Assembly (NCBI GenBank): GCA_025153755.1
Contig: JAOALD010000001.1
Coordinates: 620,001 to 684,000 of the forward strand
DNA from: SAR92 clade bacterium H921
GTDB lineage: Bacteria; Pseudomonadota; Gammaproteobacteria; Pseudomonadales; Porticoccaceae
Reading direction: 5' to 3'
DNA length: 64,000 nucleotides
Translations under genes and position numbers: made by a program
The notes under the pieces: model-generated
Seen by the model: the letters and a program-made list of their open reading frames with translations, nothing else
Told to the model about the DNA's origin: nothing
Databases searched by the model: none
In this document: one piece after another, positions 44,467 to 53,853 of the stretch
How the letters are laid out: every line of letters starts with the position of its first letter
Numbering within the stretch: position 1 is the first letter of the stretch

Positions 44467-45072
44467 ATGACTAGTGACGGAGTCAACCATAGTCGCCGCA
44501 AATTTTTGCTCGGTGCCACCTCAGTCGTTGGTGGTGCTGGCGTAGTAGGTGCGGCCATACCTTTTGTTTCTTCATGGCAGCCCAGTGCTAAAGCTAAAGC
44601 CGCTGGCGCTCCAGTCAAAGTAAATATCTCGAAGCTTGAAGTTGGTGGTCGCCTAGTTGTTGAATGGCGCGGCAAGCCAGTTTATATAGTGCGCCGCGAC
44701 GTGGCAGCCCTGGATGCTATCGATACGATTACCGAGGGCGTCCTGAGGGATCCCGGCTCTGAAAGTGCAGCCCAGCCCAGCTATGTTGTCGGTAGCGCTC
44801 GCACTCTAGCAGGCAAAGAGGAGTTTCTGATTTTAGTGGGGCTTTGCACCCATCTGGGTTGCGCACCCATGTATCGGCCAGATGTAGGCGCCGTAGATCT
44901 GGGTGGTGATGCTTGGCTGGGCGGATTTTTCTGTCCCTGTCATGGTTCAAAGTTTGACCTCTCGGGTCGTGTTTTTGCCGGTGTCCCTGCACCTACAAAC
45001 CTAGAGATTCCTCCTCACAGTTATGAGTCGGACGATGTTGTGATTATTGGTATAGATTCGGAGGTTGCGTAA
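44467..45072 (+). CDS. petA: Ubiquinol-cytochrome c reductase Rieske iron-sulfur subunit
   Basis: The Rieske subunit passes electrons from ubiquinol to cytochrome c1. The 201 residues start with a twin-arginine motif SRRKFLLG and a hydrophobic anchor (about 18-34). The cluster boxes are CTHLGC (Cys127, His129, Cys132) and CPCHGS (Cys156, Cys158, His159). GGGAGAA precedes the ATG. Its TAA overlaps the petBC ATG by 1 nt. Confidence 0.96.
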   Translation: MTSDGVNHSRRKFLLGATSVVGGAGVVGAAIPFVSSWQPSAKAKAAGAPVKVNISKLEVGGRLVVEWRGKPVYIVRRDVAALDAIDTITEGVLRDPGSESAAQPSYVVGSARTLAGKEEFLILVGLCTHLGCAPMYRPDVGAVDLGGDAWLGGFFCPCHGSKFDLSGRVFAGVPAPTNLEIPPHSYESDDVVIIGIDSEVA

Positions 45073-47108
45073 TGAGCAATGAAACTGGGTTTGCCGCTTG
45101 GTTAGATTCACGTATGCCAACACTCAAGCGCGAGTGGAACCGGCATATGGCGGAGTATTATGCCCCTAAAAACTTTAACTTCTGGTATTACTTTGGCGTT
45201 CTGTCAATGGTGGTCCTGGTTATTCAGCTAATTACTGGTATCTGGTTGCTGATGAGCTATCAGGGTTCTGCAGAGCAGGCTTTTGCATCAGTTGAGTACA
45301 TTATGCGAGATGTAGATCTCGGTTGGATCATCCGGTATGCCCACAGTACGGGTGCGTCTGCGTTCTTTATTGTAGTGTATATGCATATGTTCCGCGGCTT
45401 GATGTACGGTTCCTATAAGGCCCCGCGTGAATTGGTTTGGATCTTTGGTATGACTATCTATGTGGCCCTGATGGCAGAGGCCTTCTTGGGCTATGTCTTG
45501 CCTTGGGGTCAGATGTCCTACTGGGGTGCTCAGGTGATTATTAGCCTCTTTGGAGCGATTCCAGTGGTGGGTGAAGACATAGTGCAGTGGATCCGCGGTG
45601 ATTACCTGATCTCAGGTATTACGCTAAATCGGTTTATGTCACTGCATGTTGTGGCACTGCCAATCATTCTGATTGCACTGGTGGTTATGCATATTATTGC
45701 TCTGCACGATGTGGGTTCTAATAATCCAGATGGCGTGAGTATCAAGAAGTACAAAGACAAAGATGGCAACCCTATAGATGGTATCCCCTTCTTCCCGTAC
45801 TTTGTTATTCATGATTTGGTGCCCATCGTGGTGTTCCTATTCGTGTTCTGCGCGATTCTGTTCTTTATGCCTGAGATGGGTGGTTACTTCTTAGAGCACG
45901 CCAATTTTGAGATAGCTAACTCATTGAAGACCCCAGAGCATATTGCGCCGGTTTGGTACTTCACGCCTTATTACTCCATGCTTAGAGCAGTGCCGGACAA
46001 GCTTGGCGGCTTTATTATTATGGCTGCAGCTATCGCCATTTTGTTTGTGTTGCCCTGGCTCGATAGAAGTCCAGTAAGGTCTATTCGCTACAAGGGTATT
46101 ATTAGCAGAATCGCTATTTTGGTGCTGCCTGCTGTGTTCATAATACTGGGATATCTGGGTGTAAAGGCGCCGACTCCTGAGCGTACGTTCCTCGCTCAGA
46201 TTTGTACTGCTTTGTATTTTGCCTACTTTATCGGTATCTACTTCTGGACCAGAATGGAAACTACAAAACCTGAGCCAGATCGCATCACTATGGATGGTGG
46301 CATAGGTTTTTGGCGAACAATAGGCGCAGTATGTGTTGTTGCAGTGTTAGTTGTGCTGCCCCTCAAGGTAGTGGGTGCGGAAAGTGGTAAGTCCTGTGGC
46401 ACGATTGACTGTGATCCTTTCGAGGCGCAATTATCTAATGATGCGTCGTTGCAAAATGGCGCCAAGTTGGCGGTTAACTTCTGCATGGGTTGCCACTCAT
46501 TTAAGTATTCACGCTGGGAGCGTGTTGCCAATGATATTGGTATTCCCAACCAGATGATGATGGACAACATGATTTTCACCGGCCAAAAGATTGGTGAATT
46601 AATGAACATTGCGATGCCCGCTGATGGCGCTAAGGATTGGTTTGGTGCTACGCCTCCAGATTTAACATTGGTTGCTAGGTCGCGATCACCAGAATGGCTG
46701 TATACTTATCTAACAAATTTTTACGCGGATCCATCTCGGCCTCTAGGGGTGAACAATAGAGTATTCAAAGATGTGGGTATGCCCCATGCGCTGATAGACT
46801 TGCAGGGCCTTCCGGAATGCGCGCCCGGCCCAGTGCTGGCCAGCAATGGCGGCATAAAGCGGGACCTGATGACTGGCGCTGATATTCTCGATGATCCCTG
46901 TGGTCGTTTTGAAATCAAGCAAACTGGCAGCATGTCTGTAGAGGAATATGAGGGTGCTGTTTATGACCTAGTAAACTTCTTGACCTATATCGCTGAGCCA
47001 ATGGCCGAACAGCGCAAGCATATAGGTAAGATGGTGCTGTTATTTCTGCTGCTATTATTGGTGCCAACAGTACTATTGAACCGCGAATACTGGAAAGGTA
47101 TTCACTAG
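45072..47108 (+). CDS. petBC: Fused cytochrome b / cytochrome c1 of the bc1 complex
   Basis: One 678-residue frame encodes both haem subunits. Residues 1-410 are cytochrome b, with haem b ligands His91/His105 and His192/His207 and the Qo motif PVWY in place of PEWY. Residues about 412-435 form a hydrophobic signal-like helix ending VVGA. Residues 436-678 are cytochrome c1 with CMGCH at 471-475 and a C-terminal anchor ending NREYWKGIH. In Pseudomonas the two are separate genes. In Bradyrhizobium fbcH makes a fused precursor that is cleaved, and the same is likely here. No stop codon or good internal ribosome-binding site separates the halves. Confidence 0.95.
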   Translation: MSNETGFAAWLDSRMPTLKREWNRHMAEYYAPKNFNFWYYFGVLSMVVLVIQLITGIWLLMSYQGSAEQAFASVEYIMRDVDLGWIIRYAHSTGASAFFIVVYMHMFRGLMYGSYKAPRELVWIFGMTIYVALMAEAFLGYVLPWGQMSYWGAQVIISLFGAIPVVGEDIVQWIRGDYLISGITLNRFMSLHVVALPIILIALVVMHIIALHDVGSNNPDGVSIKKYKDKDGNPIDGIPFFPYFVIHDLVPIVVFLFVFCAILFFMPEMGGYFLEHANFEIANSLKTPEHIAPVWYFTPYYSMLRAVPDKLGGFIIMAAAIAILFVLPWLDRSPVRSIRYKGIISRIAILVLPAVFIILGYLGVKAPTPERTFLAQICTALYFAYFIGIYFWTRMETTKPEPDRITMDGGIGFWRTIGAVCVVAVLVVLPLKVVGAESGKSCGTIDCDPFEAQLSNDASLQNGAKLAVNFCMGCHSFKYSRWERVANDIGIPNQMMMDNMIFTGQKIGELMNIAMPADGAKDWFGATPPDLTLVARSRSPEWLYTYLTNFYADPSRPLGVNNRVFKDVGMPHALIDLQGLPECAPGPVLASNGGIKRDLMTGADILDDPCGRFEIKQTGSMSVEEYEGAVYDLVNFLTYIAEPMAEQRKHIGKMVLLFLLLLLVPTVLLNREYWKGIH

Positions 47109-47222
47109 GCTTTTATTGGGGTTAGTTTAAAGCTTAATGGTATAAATTGATGGCCGCAGGGCTGTTTGAGCTGGGCAGAGTATTTCTGCCCTTAACATTA
47201 CAATTAAAAATGTGAGGTTGTT

Positions 47223-47843
47223 GTGCGACGATCATCGATGACGCTATTTTCAGATCCTACTTGCCAGTATAGCCACAGAGTGCGTATCGTACTTGCGGAA
47301 AAAGGCGTTACCGTTGATATTGAAGATATCGAAGCCAATGGCGTTACTGAAGAAATTCTTGAAGCCAACCCCTACGGTACACTGCCGACTCTGGTGGACC
47401 GTGATTTAGCACTCTATGAATCCAAAGTTGTCATGGAGTACCTTGACGAGCGCTTTCCCCATCCGCCATTGTTGCCAGTCTATCCGGTGGCTCGAGCTCA
47501 AAGTCGCCTTTGGATCTACAGAATCGAGCGCGATTGGTGTGTGTTGATCGATCAAATTGTAACTAATCCAGACAGCAAGAAAGCTGATGCAGCGCGAAAA
47601 GAGTTTCGTGAGTCTCTAATTAGCGTGGCCAGTATCTTCGCCGAAATGGACTTTTTTATGAATGAAGACTTTACCCTCGTAGACTGCTGTTTGGCGCCCA
47701 TGCTCTGGCGTTTACCGCGTCTAGGTATCGAACTGCCTAACAATCGTCAGGTCAAGCCTTTGCTCGATTACATGGATCGACTGTTTGCGCGCCCTTCATT
47801 TGAAGAGAGTCTGACTGATCTGGAACGCGAGATTCGCGGATAA
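47223..47843 (+). CDS. sspA: Stringent starvation protein A
   Basis: SspA is an RNA polymerase-associated GST-fold protein of the stress response. The 206 residues have the thioredoxin-like N-terminus ([21 protein letters not shown]), [19 protein letters not shown] and a helical GST C-domain. GTG 47223 has GAGG 6 nt upstream; ATG 47238 is an alternative. It follows petBC, the usual petABC-sspAB order. Confidence 0.95.
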   Translation: MRRSSMTLFSDPTCQYSHRVRIVLAEKGVTVDIEDIEANGVTEEILEANPYGTLPTLVDRDLALYESKVVMEYLDERFPHPPLLPVYPVARAQSRLWIYRIERDWCVLIDQIVTNPDSKKADAARKEFRESLISVASIFAEMDFFMNEDFTLVDCCLAPMLWRLPRLGIELPNNRQVKPLLDYMDRLFARPSFEESLTDLEREIRG

Positions 47844-47844
47844 A

Positions 47845-48294
47845 ATGCAAATGCGGTCAAATCGTCCCTACTTGCTAAGAGCTTTCTTTGACTGGATAGT
47901 GGACAACGATTGCACACCCTACATTGTCGTAAATGCTCATTATCCCGGTGTAGAGGTTCCTCAGAATTTTGTTACCGATGGGCAGATTGTACTCAATATA
48001 GCCCCGCGGGCAGTTACCAATTTCGTTATGAACCATGAGTTTGTCCAGCTATCTACAAGATTCAGTGGCATGCCCATTGATATCTATGTGCCAGTTGGTG
48101 CCGTCATTGGTATCTATGCACAGGAAAATGGTCAGGGAATGGTTTTTGAGCCACAAGATGACGACGAAACTCCACCTCCAGCACCACCAAAAGGCCCTAA
48201 AGTGGTCACTGGCAAAGTAGATAAATCTTCCGTAAACCCTGTAGCCGATATCGGCAAAGGAAAGTCAAAACCCTCATTGCGTGTCATTAAATAA
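47845..48294 (+). CDS. sspB: ClpXP specificity factor SspB
   Basis: SspB binds ssrA-tagged proteins and delivers them to ClpXP. The 149 residues show the core SNRPYLLRAFFDWIVDNDCTPYIVV, then FSGMPIDIYVPVGAVIGIYAQENGQGM, a Pro-rich flexible linker, and a basic hydrophobic tail PSLRVIK of the kind that docks onto ClpX. It starts 1 nt after sspA. It works in the same tagging pathway as SmpB in this window. Confidence 0.95.
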   Translation: MQMRSNRPYLLRAFFDWIVDNDCTPYIVVNAHYPGVEVPQNFVTDGQIVLNIAPRAVTNFVMNHEFVQLSTRFSGMPIDIYVPVGAVIGIYAQENGQGMVFEPQDDDETPPPAPPKGPKVVTGKVDKSSVNPVADIGKGKSKPSLRVIK

Positions 48295-48327
48295 TCCTTT
48301 TTCTACTAATTTAGAACGGAGTTCTCA

Positions 48328-49506
48328 ATGTCTCAATCCATAGCTATTTTATCCGCAGCACGCACCCCTATGGGCGGCATGATGGGGAGTTTGTCTGCAG
48401 TGTCTGCGCATGAACTTGGAGCGGTTGCGATCCGTGCGGCAATAGAGCGAGCTGGTGTGGATGGCGATCAACTCGATGAAGTAATTATGGGCTGTGTACT
48501 CGGTGCAGGTCTTGGGCAGGCGCCAGCAAGACAGGCTGCTTTGGCCGCAGGTGTTAGTCAGGCTACGGCCTGTAGTACAGTCAATAAGGTCTGTGGCTCA
48601 GCTATGATGTCAGTAATTATGGCCGGTAATGCGTTGCGCGCTGGTCAGTCAAAGGTGATTGTTGCTGGCGGTATGGAAAGCATGAGTAGGGCGCCGTATT
48701 TAATTCCTCAGGGGCGTCAGGGTTATCGCTTTGGCAGTGGGGAGATGCTGGATCATATGCAATATGACGGCCTGCAGGATGCTTATGAGGGAGTGCCCAT
48801 GGGCAATTTTGCCGAGAGCTGTGCTAATAAATACAATTTTAGCCGAGAGATGCAAGATAACTATGCTATTGAATCGCTGCGCCGCGCCAATGCCGCCATC
48901 GAACAGGGTTTGTTTGATGCAGAGATTGTCCCAGTAACAATCAAGGGTCGCAAGGGAGATACTGTTGTAAAGGTAGATGAGCAGCCCGGTAATGCGCGCC
49001 CAGATAAGATTCCGCAGTTGCGTCCGGCGTTCCAAAAAGATGGCACGGTCACGGCTGCCAATGCCAGTTCCATATCCGATGGTGCTGCCGCACTGACTCT
49101 GATGATGGCCGACGATGCCAAGGCTGCAGGGCTCAAACCAATTGCCTTGATCCATGGTTATGATCAGTCATCTCAACAGCCAGAGTGGTTCACTACAGCG
49201 CCGGTTAGCGCCATCAATAAAACGCTGGCGAGAGTGGGTTGGTCGGTAGCTGATGTTGATATCTGGGAAGTGAACGAGGCTTTTGCCGTAGTGGCTATGG
49301 CTGCCATGAAAGAGCTTGGTATTGAGCATGATAAGCTAAATGTCAATGGTGGCGCTTGCGCTCTAGGCCACCCTATTGGCGCTAGCGGCTCACGAATTAT
49401 TGTGACCTTACTTCATGCATTGCAACAGCGTGGTGGTAAAAAAGGCGTGGCTAGTCTGTGCATTGGTGGTGGCGAAGCCACTGCCATGGCTATTGAGTTG
49501 GTGTAA
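48328..49506 (+). CDS. Acetyl-CoA C-acetyltransferase (thiolase)
   Basis: The 392-residue degradative/biosynthetic thiolase joins or splits acetoacetyl-CoA. Nucleophile Cys89 is in NKVCGSAM. The other active-site blocks are NVNGGACALGHPIGASG (His) and CIGGGEATA (Cys). It resembles AtoB/PhaA. There is no phaB, phaC or CoA-transferase neighbour, so the pathway is not shown by context. Confidence 0.93.
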   Translation: MSQSIAILSAARTPMGGMMGSLSAVSAHELGAVAIRAAIERAGVDGDQLDEVIMGCVLGAGLGQAPARQAALAAGVSQATACSTVNKVCGSAMMSVIMAGNALRAGQSKVIVAGGMESMSRAPYLIPQGRQGYRFGSGEMLDHMQYDGLQDAYEGVPMGNFAESCANKYNFSREMQDNYAIESLRRANAAIEQGLFDAEIVPVTIKGRKGDTVVKVDEQPGNARPDKIPQLRPAFQKDGTVTAANASSISDGAAALTLMMADDAKAAGLKPIALIHGYDQSSQQPEWFTTAPVSAINKTLARVGWSVADVDIWEVNEAFAVVAMAAMKELGIEHDKLNVNGGACALGHPIGASGSRIIVTLLHALQQRGGKKGVASLCIGGGEATAMAIELV

Positions 49507-49535
49507 CTAGTTCTCCCCAGAGCCTGCCGCTTTGT

Positions 49536-50114
49536 TTAGTCTACGTATTCAAATACCTTGACTACTTTTCTAACTCCACTACTTGCGCGAGCAATATTTG
49601 CTGCGGCTTCCCCTTCTGCTTGGAGTACTTTGCCCATTAGATACACTACGCTGTCTTCGGTGACTATCTGAATATCCGAAGCCTTAACGCTTTGGTCAAA
49701 TGCCATCTTGGTTTTGATTTTACCTGTCAGCAGTGAATCATTGGTGCGCGCGACCATGGAACTTTTGCCCCGGACTTGCAACTCATTATGTACCTGGCGA
49801 ACCCCACTAAAGTCGCGAGCTACATCACCAGCCAAGACTTTCATCTTGGGGTTTGGTACCTCACCAGTTAGCAACACTACTGCATTATAAACATTTACGT
49901 TGATATGGGACTTGGCAAGAGCTTCATCTGCTTTCTTAATATTGACCCCAATATAGGTATCCATTTTCAAATCATTGATATTGGTCCCCACTCCGGTGGC
50001 AGTAGGGTCAGATTCAATAGGACCTTCAGTCACCGAGTTAACAATGTTGGTGCAAGCTGTAGTGAGTAGCAACAGAGTCAAACTTAGAATTCTAGCCAGG
50101 GCTATGGGTCGCAT
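49536..50114 (-). CDS. dolP: BON-domain outer-membrane lipoprotein DolP (YraP)
   Basis: A 192-residue lipoprotein with lipobox LTTAC (Cys21) and two BON domains (about 50-115 and 125-190, each with a GxVxxxxxxxxA...A...GV pattern). DolP maintains outer-membrane integrity and sits near BAM. It directly abuts diaA, completing the lpoA-yraN-diaA-dolP cluster. Confidence 0.94.
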   Translation of the reverse strand: MRPIALARILSLTLLLLTTACTNIVNSVTEGPIESDPTATGVGTNINDLKMDTYIGVNIKKADEALAKSHINVNVYNAVVLLTGEVPNPKMKVLAGDVARDFSGVRQVHNELQVRGKSSMVARTNDSLLTGKIKTKMAFDQSVKASDIQIVTEDSVVYLMGKVLQAEGEAAANIARASSGVRKVVKVFEYVD

Positions 50115-50678
50115 TTAATATCCTCCAAAAAGCTGATGGTCAACCAGTGTACAGATACACTGAATCACCTGAAACTGAGCCTGGGTCACGATCTCACCAG
50201 AAAACTGCCCCAAATTTATTTGAACGTCATTATAACCAAGATGCGAGGCTAGGAGGGCATCATTTTCTGCCGACAGTAACACCACAGACATATCTTTATC
50301 TACAGCCGCTTTAATCAAGCTGACTATTGATTGACTGCTTTGACCGGCGCTGACTACTAGCAATATATCGGCACTGCTTCCATGTGTATGCAGCGCCTGA
50401 GCGTAGCGTTCACTAGCTATATCATCAGCCGCTAGTTTATTAATATTGAGGGCAGGAAAACCGGGCCGCTCAATTTCAAACCCCAACGCTAAATAATCAG
50501 TAAAAAGCTGGGCCACTAAAATACCCGCTTTTTCCCCACAGCTAAAAATGCTGTTGCCCGCTAGTAATGCGGCGGCGACTTTGTCTGCAGCACCGGCAAT
50601 AGGTTCAGCAAATGCGTCACCAACCACCATAGTAGTCTCGATAGCACTCTGAAAATACTTAAAAATTTGTTGATCCAT
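50115..50678 (-). CDS. diaA: SIS-domain protein DiaA/GmhA-like
   Basis: A 187-residue sugar-isomerase-fold protein with a helical N-terminus and a SIS core (GNSIFSCGEKAGILVAQLFTDYL, LLVVSAGQSSQSIV). Its place between yraN and dolP identifies it as DiaA, which stimulates DnaA assembly at oriC. A phosphoheptose isomerase role is the alternative. It starts 11 nt after yraN. Confidence 0.88.
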   Translation of the reverse strand: MDQQIFKYFQSAIETTMVVGDAFAEPIAGAADKVAAALLAGNSIFSCGEKAGILVAQLFTDYLALGFEIERPGFPALNINKLAADDIASERYAQALHTHGSSADILLVVSAGQSSQSIVSLIKAAVDKDMSVVLLSAENDALLASHLGYNDVQINLGQFSGEIVTQAQFQVIQCICTLVDHQLFGGY

Positions 50679-50689
50679 ACTATTCCAAT

Positions 50690-51100
50690 TCAGGCTAAAA
50701 TATTTTTAATCCAGTTAAATTTAAAGCCAAGTCGGTTATTAGGTGAGGGACTTATCGCCACTGCGTCAAAGCGCGCTAGGGTATTATCGCTGCACCTCTG
50801 ACGCTGCATGTAGGCTGATGCCGCGGCGGTTAATCGCGCCAACTTATGTCTGGTAATTGATTCCTCCGCGCTACCGAATTGTGCCGACTTGCGGAACCGA
50901 ACCTCGATGAACACCAAAACTGCATTATCCTGCATTATCAGATCAATTTCGCCTCGACGAGTACGAAAATTTTTATCTAAAAGCTTTAGACCCTGATCCA
51001 ACAGGTAATCGCATGCTAGCTGCTCTGCGGCGGCCCCTGATAGAGGTGGTGTACGTTGTTGCGCGCCCAGCCCCCCTGGTACCTTACCACTATTAATCAT
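50690..51100 (-). CDS. yraN: YraN/UPF0102 nuclease-fold protein
   Basis: A 136-residue protein with the endonuclease-like core AAEQLACDYLLDQGLKLLDKNFRTRRGEIDLIMQDNAVLVFIEVRFR, which holds a PD-(D/E)xK-type GEID...EVR motif. Function is unknown. It is conserved beside lpoA and diaA. Confidence 0.93.
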   Translation of the reverse strand: MINSGKVPGGLGAQQRTPPLSGAAAEQLACDYLLDQGLKLLDKNFRTRRGEIDLIMQDNAVLVFIEVRFRKSAQFGSAEESITRHKLARLTAAASAYMQRQRCSDNTLARFDAVAISPSPNNRLGFKFNWIKNILA

Positions 51101-51150
51101 TGGCTCTCCAATGTCCTTATCGTGTCCCTATTATTTACTCTTATCGCCGT

Positions 51151-53001
51151 TTAGGGCTGTATTTGATTAACCTTTCCTCGTTTAAATTTAGCCCATTTTG
51201 CCATTCGTTTAATCACACCATCGGAGAGCGAAAGTAACCCTGTGGAGCCAAAAATAGGAATAGCCTGTTCTGCCGACAGACGAGGTAGATGTCTGTGTAT
51301 TAAAAACGCGTCATATCCCATGGCATAGAGATGTCGATATGCTGTGTGCAGCTGTTGATTTGGTTTTAATTGGCTGGGCATCTGTCCAGGCAAAGTCCAT
51401 GGCATTGCCACGAACTCGACCCCTGATAGATCTCTATCAAGACCGACCTGCTCCACGCCGCTGTATATATGAGATGTGGCTACCACAGGGATGTCAGCAG
51501 CATAGAGAAAATCCAATGCTGGTTTAATCTGGCGCGCCCTAACTGGGTAGCCTAACACGACCACCAGATCAATATCTTGACGACGGCGAGGATTAAACTT
51601 AACTCGACTATTAATGAAACGCTTTAACTGCAGACCGCGCTCTTCACTAAGATCAATTTGCAGCGGGCGTTTTAATAGAGGTGTAAAATCATTAATCGAG
51701 GAGGGGTAAGACAGGCTATCTAAAACAGTACCGCCTTTGCTGGACCAGTACTGCTTGAAGAATTCATTGGCTCTCGTTCCCCAGCCGCTGTCTGGCGCAA
51801 TTATCAGTACCTTACGTTGACCATTTTGCCATGCACGGTCAGCAATTTGAGACATTTCATCAAGGGGCGATAAGCCAAATTGAAGAAGATTTTTCATCGG
51901 CATACTGGGGCTGTCTTCTAGGCGATTCAGGCTGATAGTTGGCACTGGTAACTCGGGCATTGCGAGCAGTGCCGCGACCTTAGATTTTCGCATAGGCCCG
52001 ATAATTATCTCAGCTCCATCTTCAATGGCATTGTTGTAGGCTTTTTGTACTGAGTACACCGAGGTGTCATAAATACGCACTCTGGGCAAATCACTCTCAA
52101 TGTTCATACTGTTTTGAGTCTGAGCCAGTAATTCGTAATAGGCTTCCATAAAGCCATCCAGTAGGGTGTAGCTGGGCACCTCATACTGCTCTTGCAAGGG
52201 CAATAGCAGAGCTACCTGCGCTGGAGGTCTCATATAGTTAAGGCCTGCCTTAAAGGGAGCTGGTGGCACAAGTGCGGCGGGATGTCGTCTCCAACGCTGT
52301 TGCCAGCTCTGGTACTGTTGAATCTGAGCCTGTTGACTGTGTTGATATCTGCGACTTAACTCGGCGAGCTGCAACCAGCCAGCTAGGCTAGAATTTTTGT
52401 GTTCCTGACCCTGTAACAAAAATCCATAGGATAGTGTGTTGAGCTGCCGCCAGATTTTATTGTGTATCTTGGCTACATCGACTTTTTTTGTCATCAACTG
52501 AGCAATCTGAATAGAAGTTAGAAGACTCTGTTCAAAGTCGCCCTGAGCGAAATTGGCATCGGACTTTAGCTCAAGTGTACGCAAACGGGTATTGCGATCA
52601 AATGTTGTACTTAACAATACATAGCGATCAGTTTCAAACCAGCCTAAAGCCATGGCCCAGTTGGACATTAATAAATCCAGTTCAATGCCCAGTAAACTGT
52701 ATTCGATAAATTCGGCATCATCCAATTTATCTGGATCGATGCGAGTTAGCACAGTGGCACTTTGTTCTATATCTCCGGCACTGGCGATCAAGCTTGATGC
52801 TCGCAAAAGCAGGCTGTCGGGTGAGTTCGACAGTTCGGATTCGGCGATTAATTCACTGGCTTTATCAAGCGCCGATAGGTCTGATACATCAAGCACTGTA
52901 ATTATGGGGGCTCTAAAGGTCTCTGTGGTTGGCGCACAGCCCCCAATTAAGGCTAAGATGCATCCCGCAAAGGCAATCAAACCTAGAGCTTTTTTAGTCA
53001 T
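51151..53001 (-). CDS. lpoA: Penicillin-binding protein activator LpoA
   Basis: LpoA is an outer-membrane lipoprotein that activates PBP1a. The 616 residues have lipobox LIGGC (Cys22), a helical TPR-like N-terminal domain and a C-terminal domain with the periplasmic-binding-protein fold (VALLLPLQEQYEVPSYTLLDGF, EIIIGPMRKSKVAALL, VLIIAPDSGWGTRANEFF). Its ATG overlaps the divergent rsmI ATG within CATG. Confidence 0.93.
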   Translation of the reverse strand: MTKKALGLIAFAGCILALIGGCAPTTETFRAPIITVLDVSDLSALDKASELIAESELSNSPDSLLLRASSLIASAGDIEQSATVLTRIDPDKLDDAEFIEYSLLGIELDLLMSNWAMALGWFETDRYVLLSTTFDRNTRLRTLELKSDANFAQGDFEQSLLTSIQIAQLMTKKVDVAKIHNKIWRQLNTLSYGFLLQGQEHKNSSLAGWLQLAELSRRYQHSQQAQIQQYQSWQQRWRRHPAALVPPAPFKAGLNYMRPPAQVALLLPLQEQYEVPSYTLLDGFMEAYYELLAQTQNSMNIESDLPRVRIYDTSVYSVQKAYNNAIEDGAEIIIGPMRKSKVAALLAMPELPVPTISLNRLEDSPSMPMKNLLQFGLSPLDEMSQIADRAWQNGQRKVLIIAPDSGWGTRANEFFKQYWSSKGGTVLDSLSYPSSINDFTPLLKRPLQIDLSEERGLQLKRFINSRVKFNPRRRQDIDLVVVLGYPVRARQIKPALDFLYAADIPVVATSHIYSGVEQVGLDRDLSGVEFVAMPWTLPGQMPSQLKPNQQLHTAYRHLYAMGYDAFLIHRHLPRLSAEQAIPIFGSTGLLSLSDGVIKRMAKWAKFKRGKVNQIQP

Positions 53002-53848
53002 GAATTCAAATCAGTCCGGTACGTTATATATAGTCGCCACACCCATAGGCAATCTGGGGGATATGGTACCCCGCGCAGTGGAGACTCTCCAGTCTGTCAG
53101 TGTAATAGCCTGCGAAGATACTCGCCATAGTAAAAAACTGCTTGGCCACTTCAGTATAGATAAGCCATGCATTGCTTACCATGACCATGCGGACAAAAAG
53201 AGTAGTTACAAACTTATTCAGCGTTTGCTCAATGGAGAAGATATTGCATTAATATCTGATGCAGGTACACCTCTTATTTCTGATCCTGGTTACAGATTGG
53301 TTTCTGAGGCTCGGGGCCAAGGTGTCTCAGTTGTGCCTATTCCCGGCGCCTGCGCTGCTATTTCTGCCCTTAGCGTGTCTGGACTACCCACTGATAGTTT
53401 TCGTTTTATTGGCTTTTTACCGGCCAAAACTAGTCAGCGTAAAACTGCCCTAGGTGAACTTAAAACAGGTGCGCAGACCATGGTTTGCTATGAGGCACCG
53501 CATCGTGTTATTGAAACAATCACTGATATGATCGAGATATTCGGCACCGATAGGCCTAGCTTTATGGCCCGCGAGATGACCAAAAAGTTTGAAACGTACT
53601 TACACGGCACCTTAGAAGAACTGTTACAACAGGTATCGGTGGACATCAACCAGCAACGCGGTGAAATAGTGCTAGTGGTTGGCGGTGATATTAACAGTAG
53701 TGAAGTTATATCAGCTGAGGCTGAAAGGATTATCGGCCTGCTGATCAAAGAACTACCATTGACTAAGGCCGCCTCTATCACCGCCAAAATTACTGGCGGT
53801 GATAAAAAGCAGTTATATAATCTGGCGTTGTCATTACAAAATAAGTAG
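53000..53848 (+). CDS. rsmI: 16S rRNA (cytidine-1402 2'-O) methyltransferase
   Basis: RsmI methylates the ribose of C1402 in the decoding centre. From ATG 53000 the 282 residues begin with the tetrapyrrole-methylase-fold signature LYIVATPIGNLGDMVPRAV, then ACEDTRHSKKLL, DAGTPLISDPGY and PIPGACAAI. The frame is open further upstream, but that part is only the complement of lpoA. Its stop lies 5 bp from the convergent maeB stop, and AAATAAG/CTTATTT (53839-53859) can form a small hairpin across both stops. Confidence 0.95.
   Translation: MNSNQSGTLYIVATPIGNLGDMVPRAVETLQSVSVIACEDTRHSKKLLGHFSIDKPCIAYHDHADKKSSYKLIQRLLNGEDIALISDAGTPLISDPGYRLVSEARGQGVSVVPIPGACAAISALSVSGLPTDSFRFIGFLPAKTSQRKTALGELKTGAQTMVCYEAPHRVIETITDMIEIFGTDRPSFMAREMTKKFETYLHGTLEELLQQVSVDINQQRGEIVLVVGGDINSSEVISAEAERIIGLLIKELPLTKAASITAKITGGDKKQLYNLALSLQNK
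53025..53052 (-). promoter_or_regulatory. Possible lpoA promoter inside rsmI
   Basis: On the minus strand TTGCCT, 16 nt, then TATATA, with a start near 53018. It lies within early rsmI codons because the two genes have no intergenic space. Confidence 0.4.
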
Positions 53849-53853
53849 CGCCC

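Noticed and set aside
52652-52999. Upstream extension of rsmI antisense to lpoA
   Set aside because: It is Ser/Ala-rich shadow sequence with no RsmI similarity. The conserved methyltransferase fold begins right after ATG 53000.
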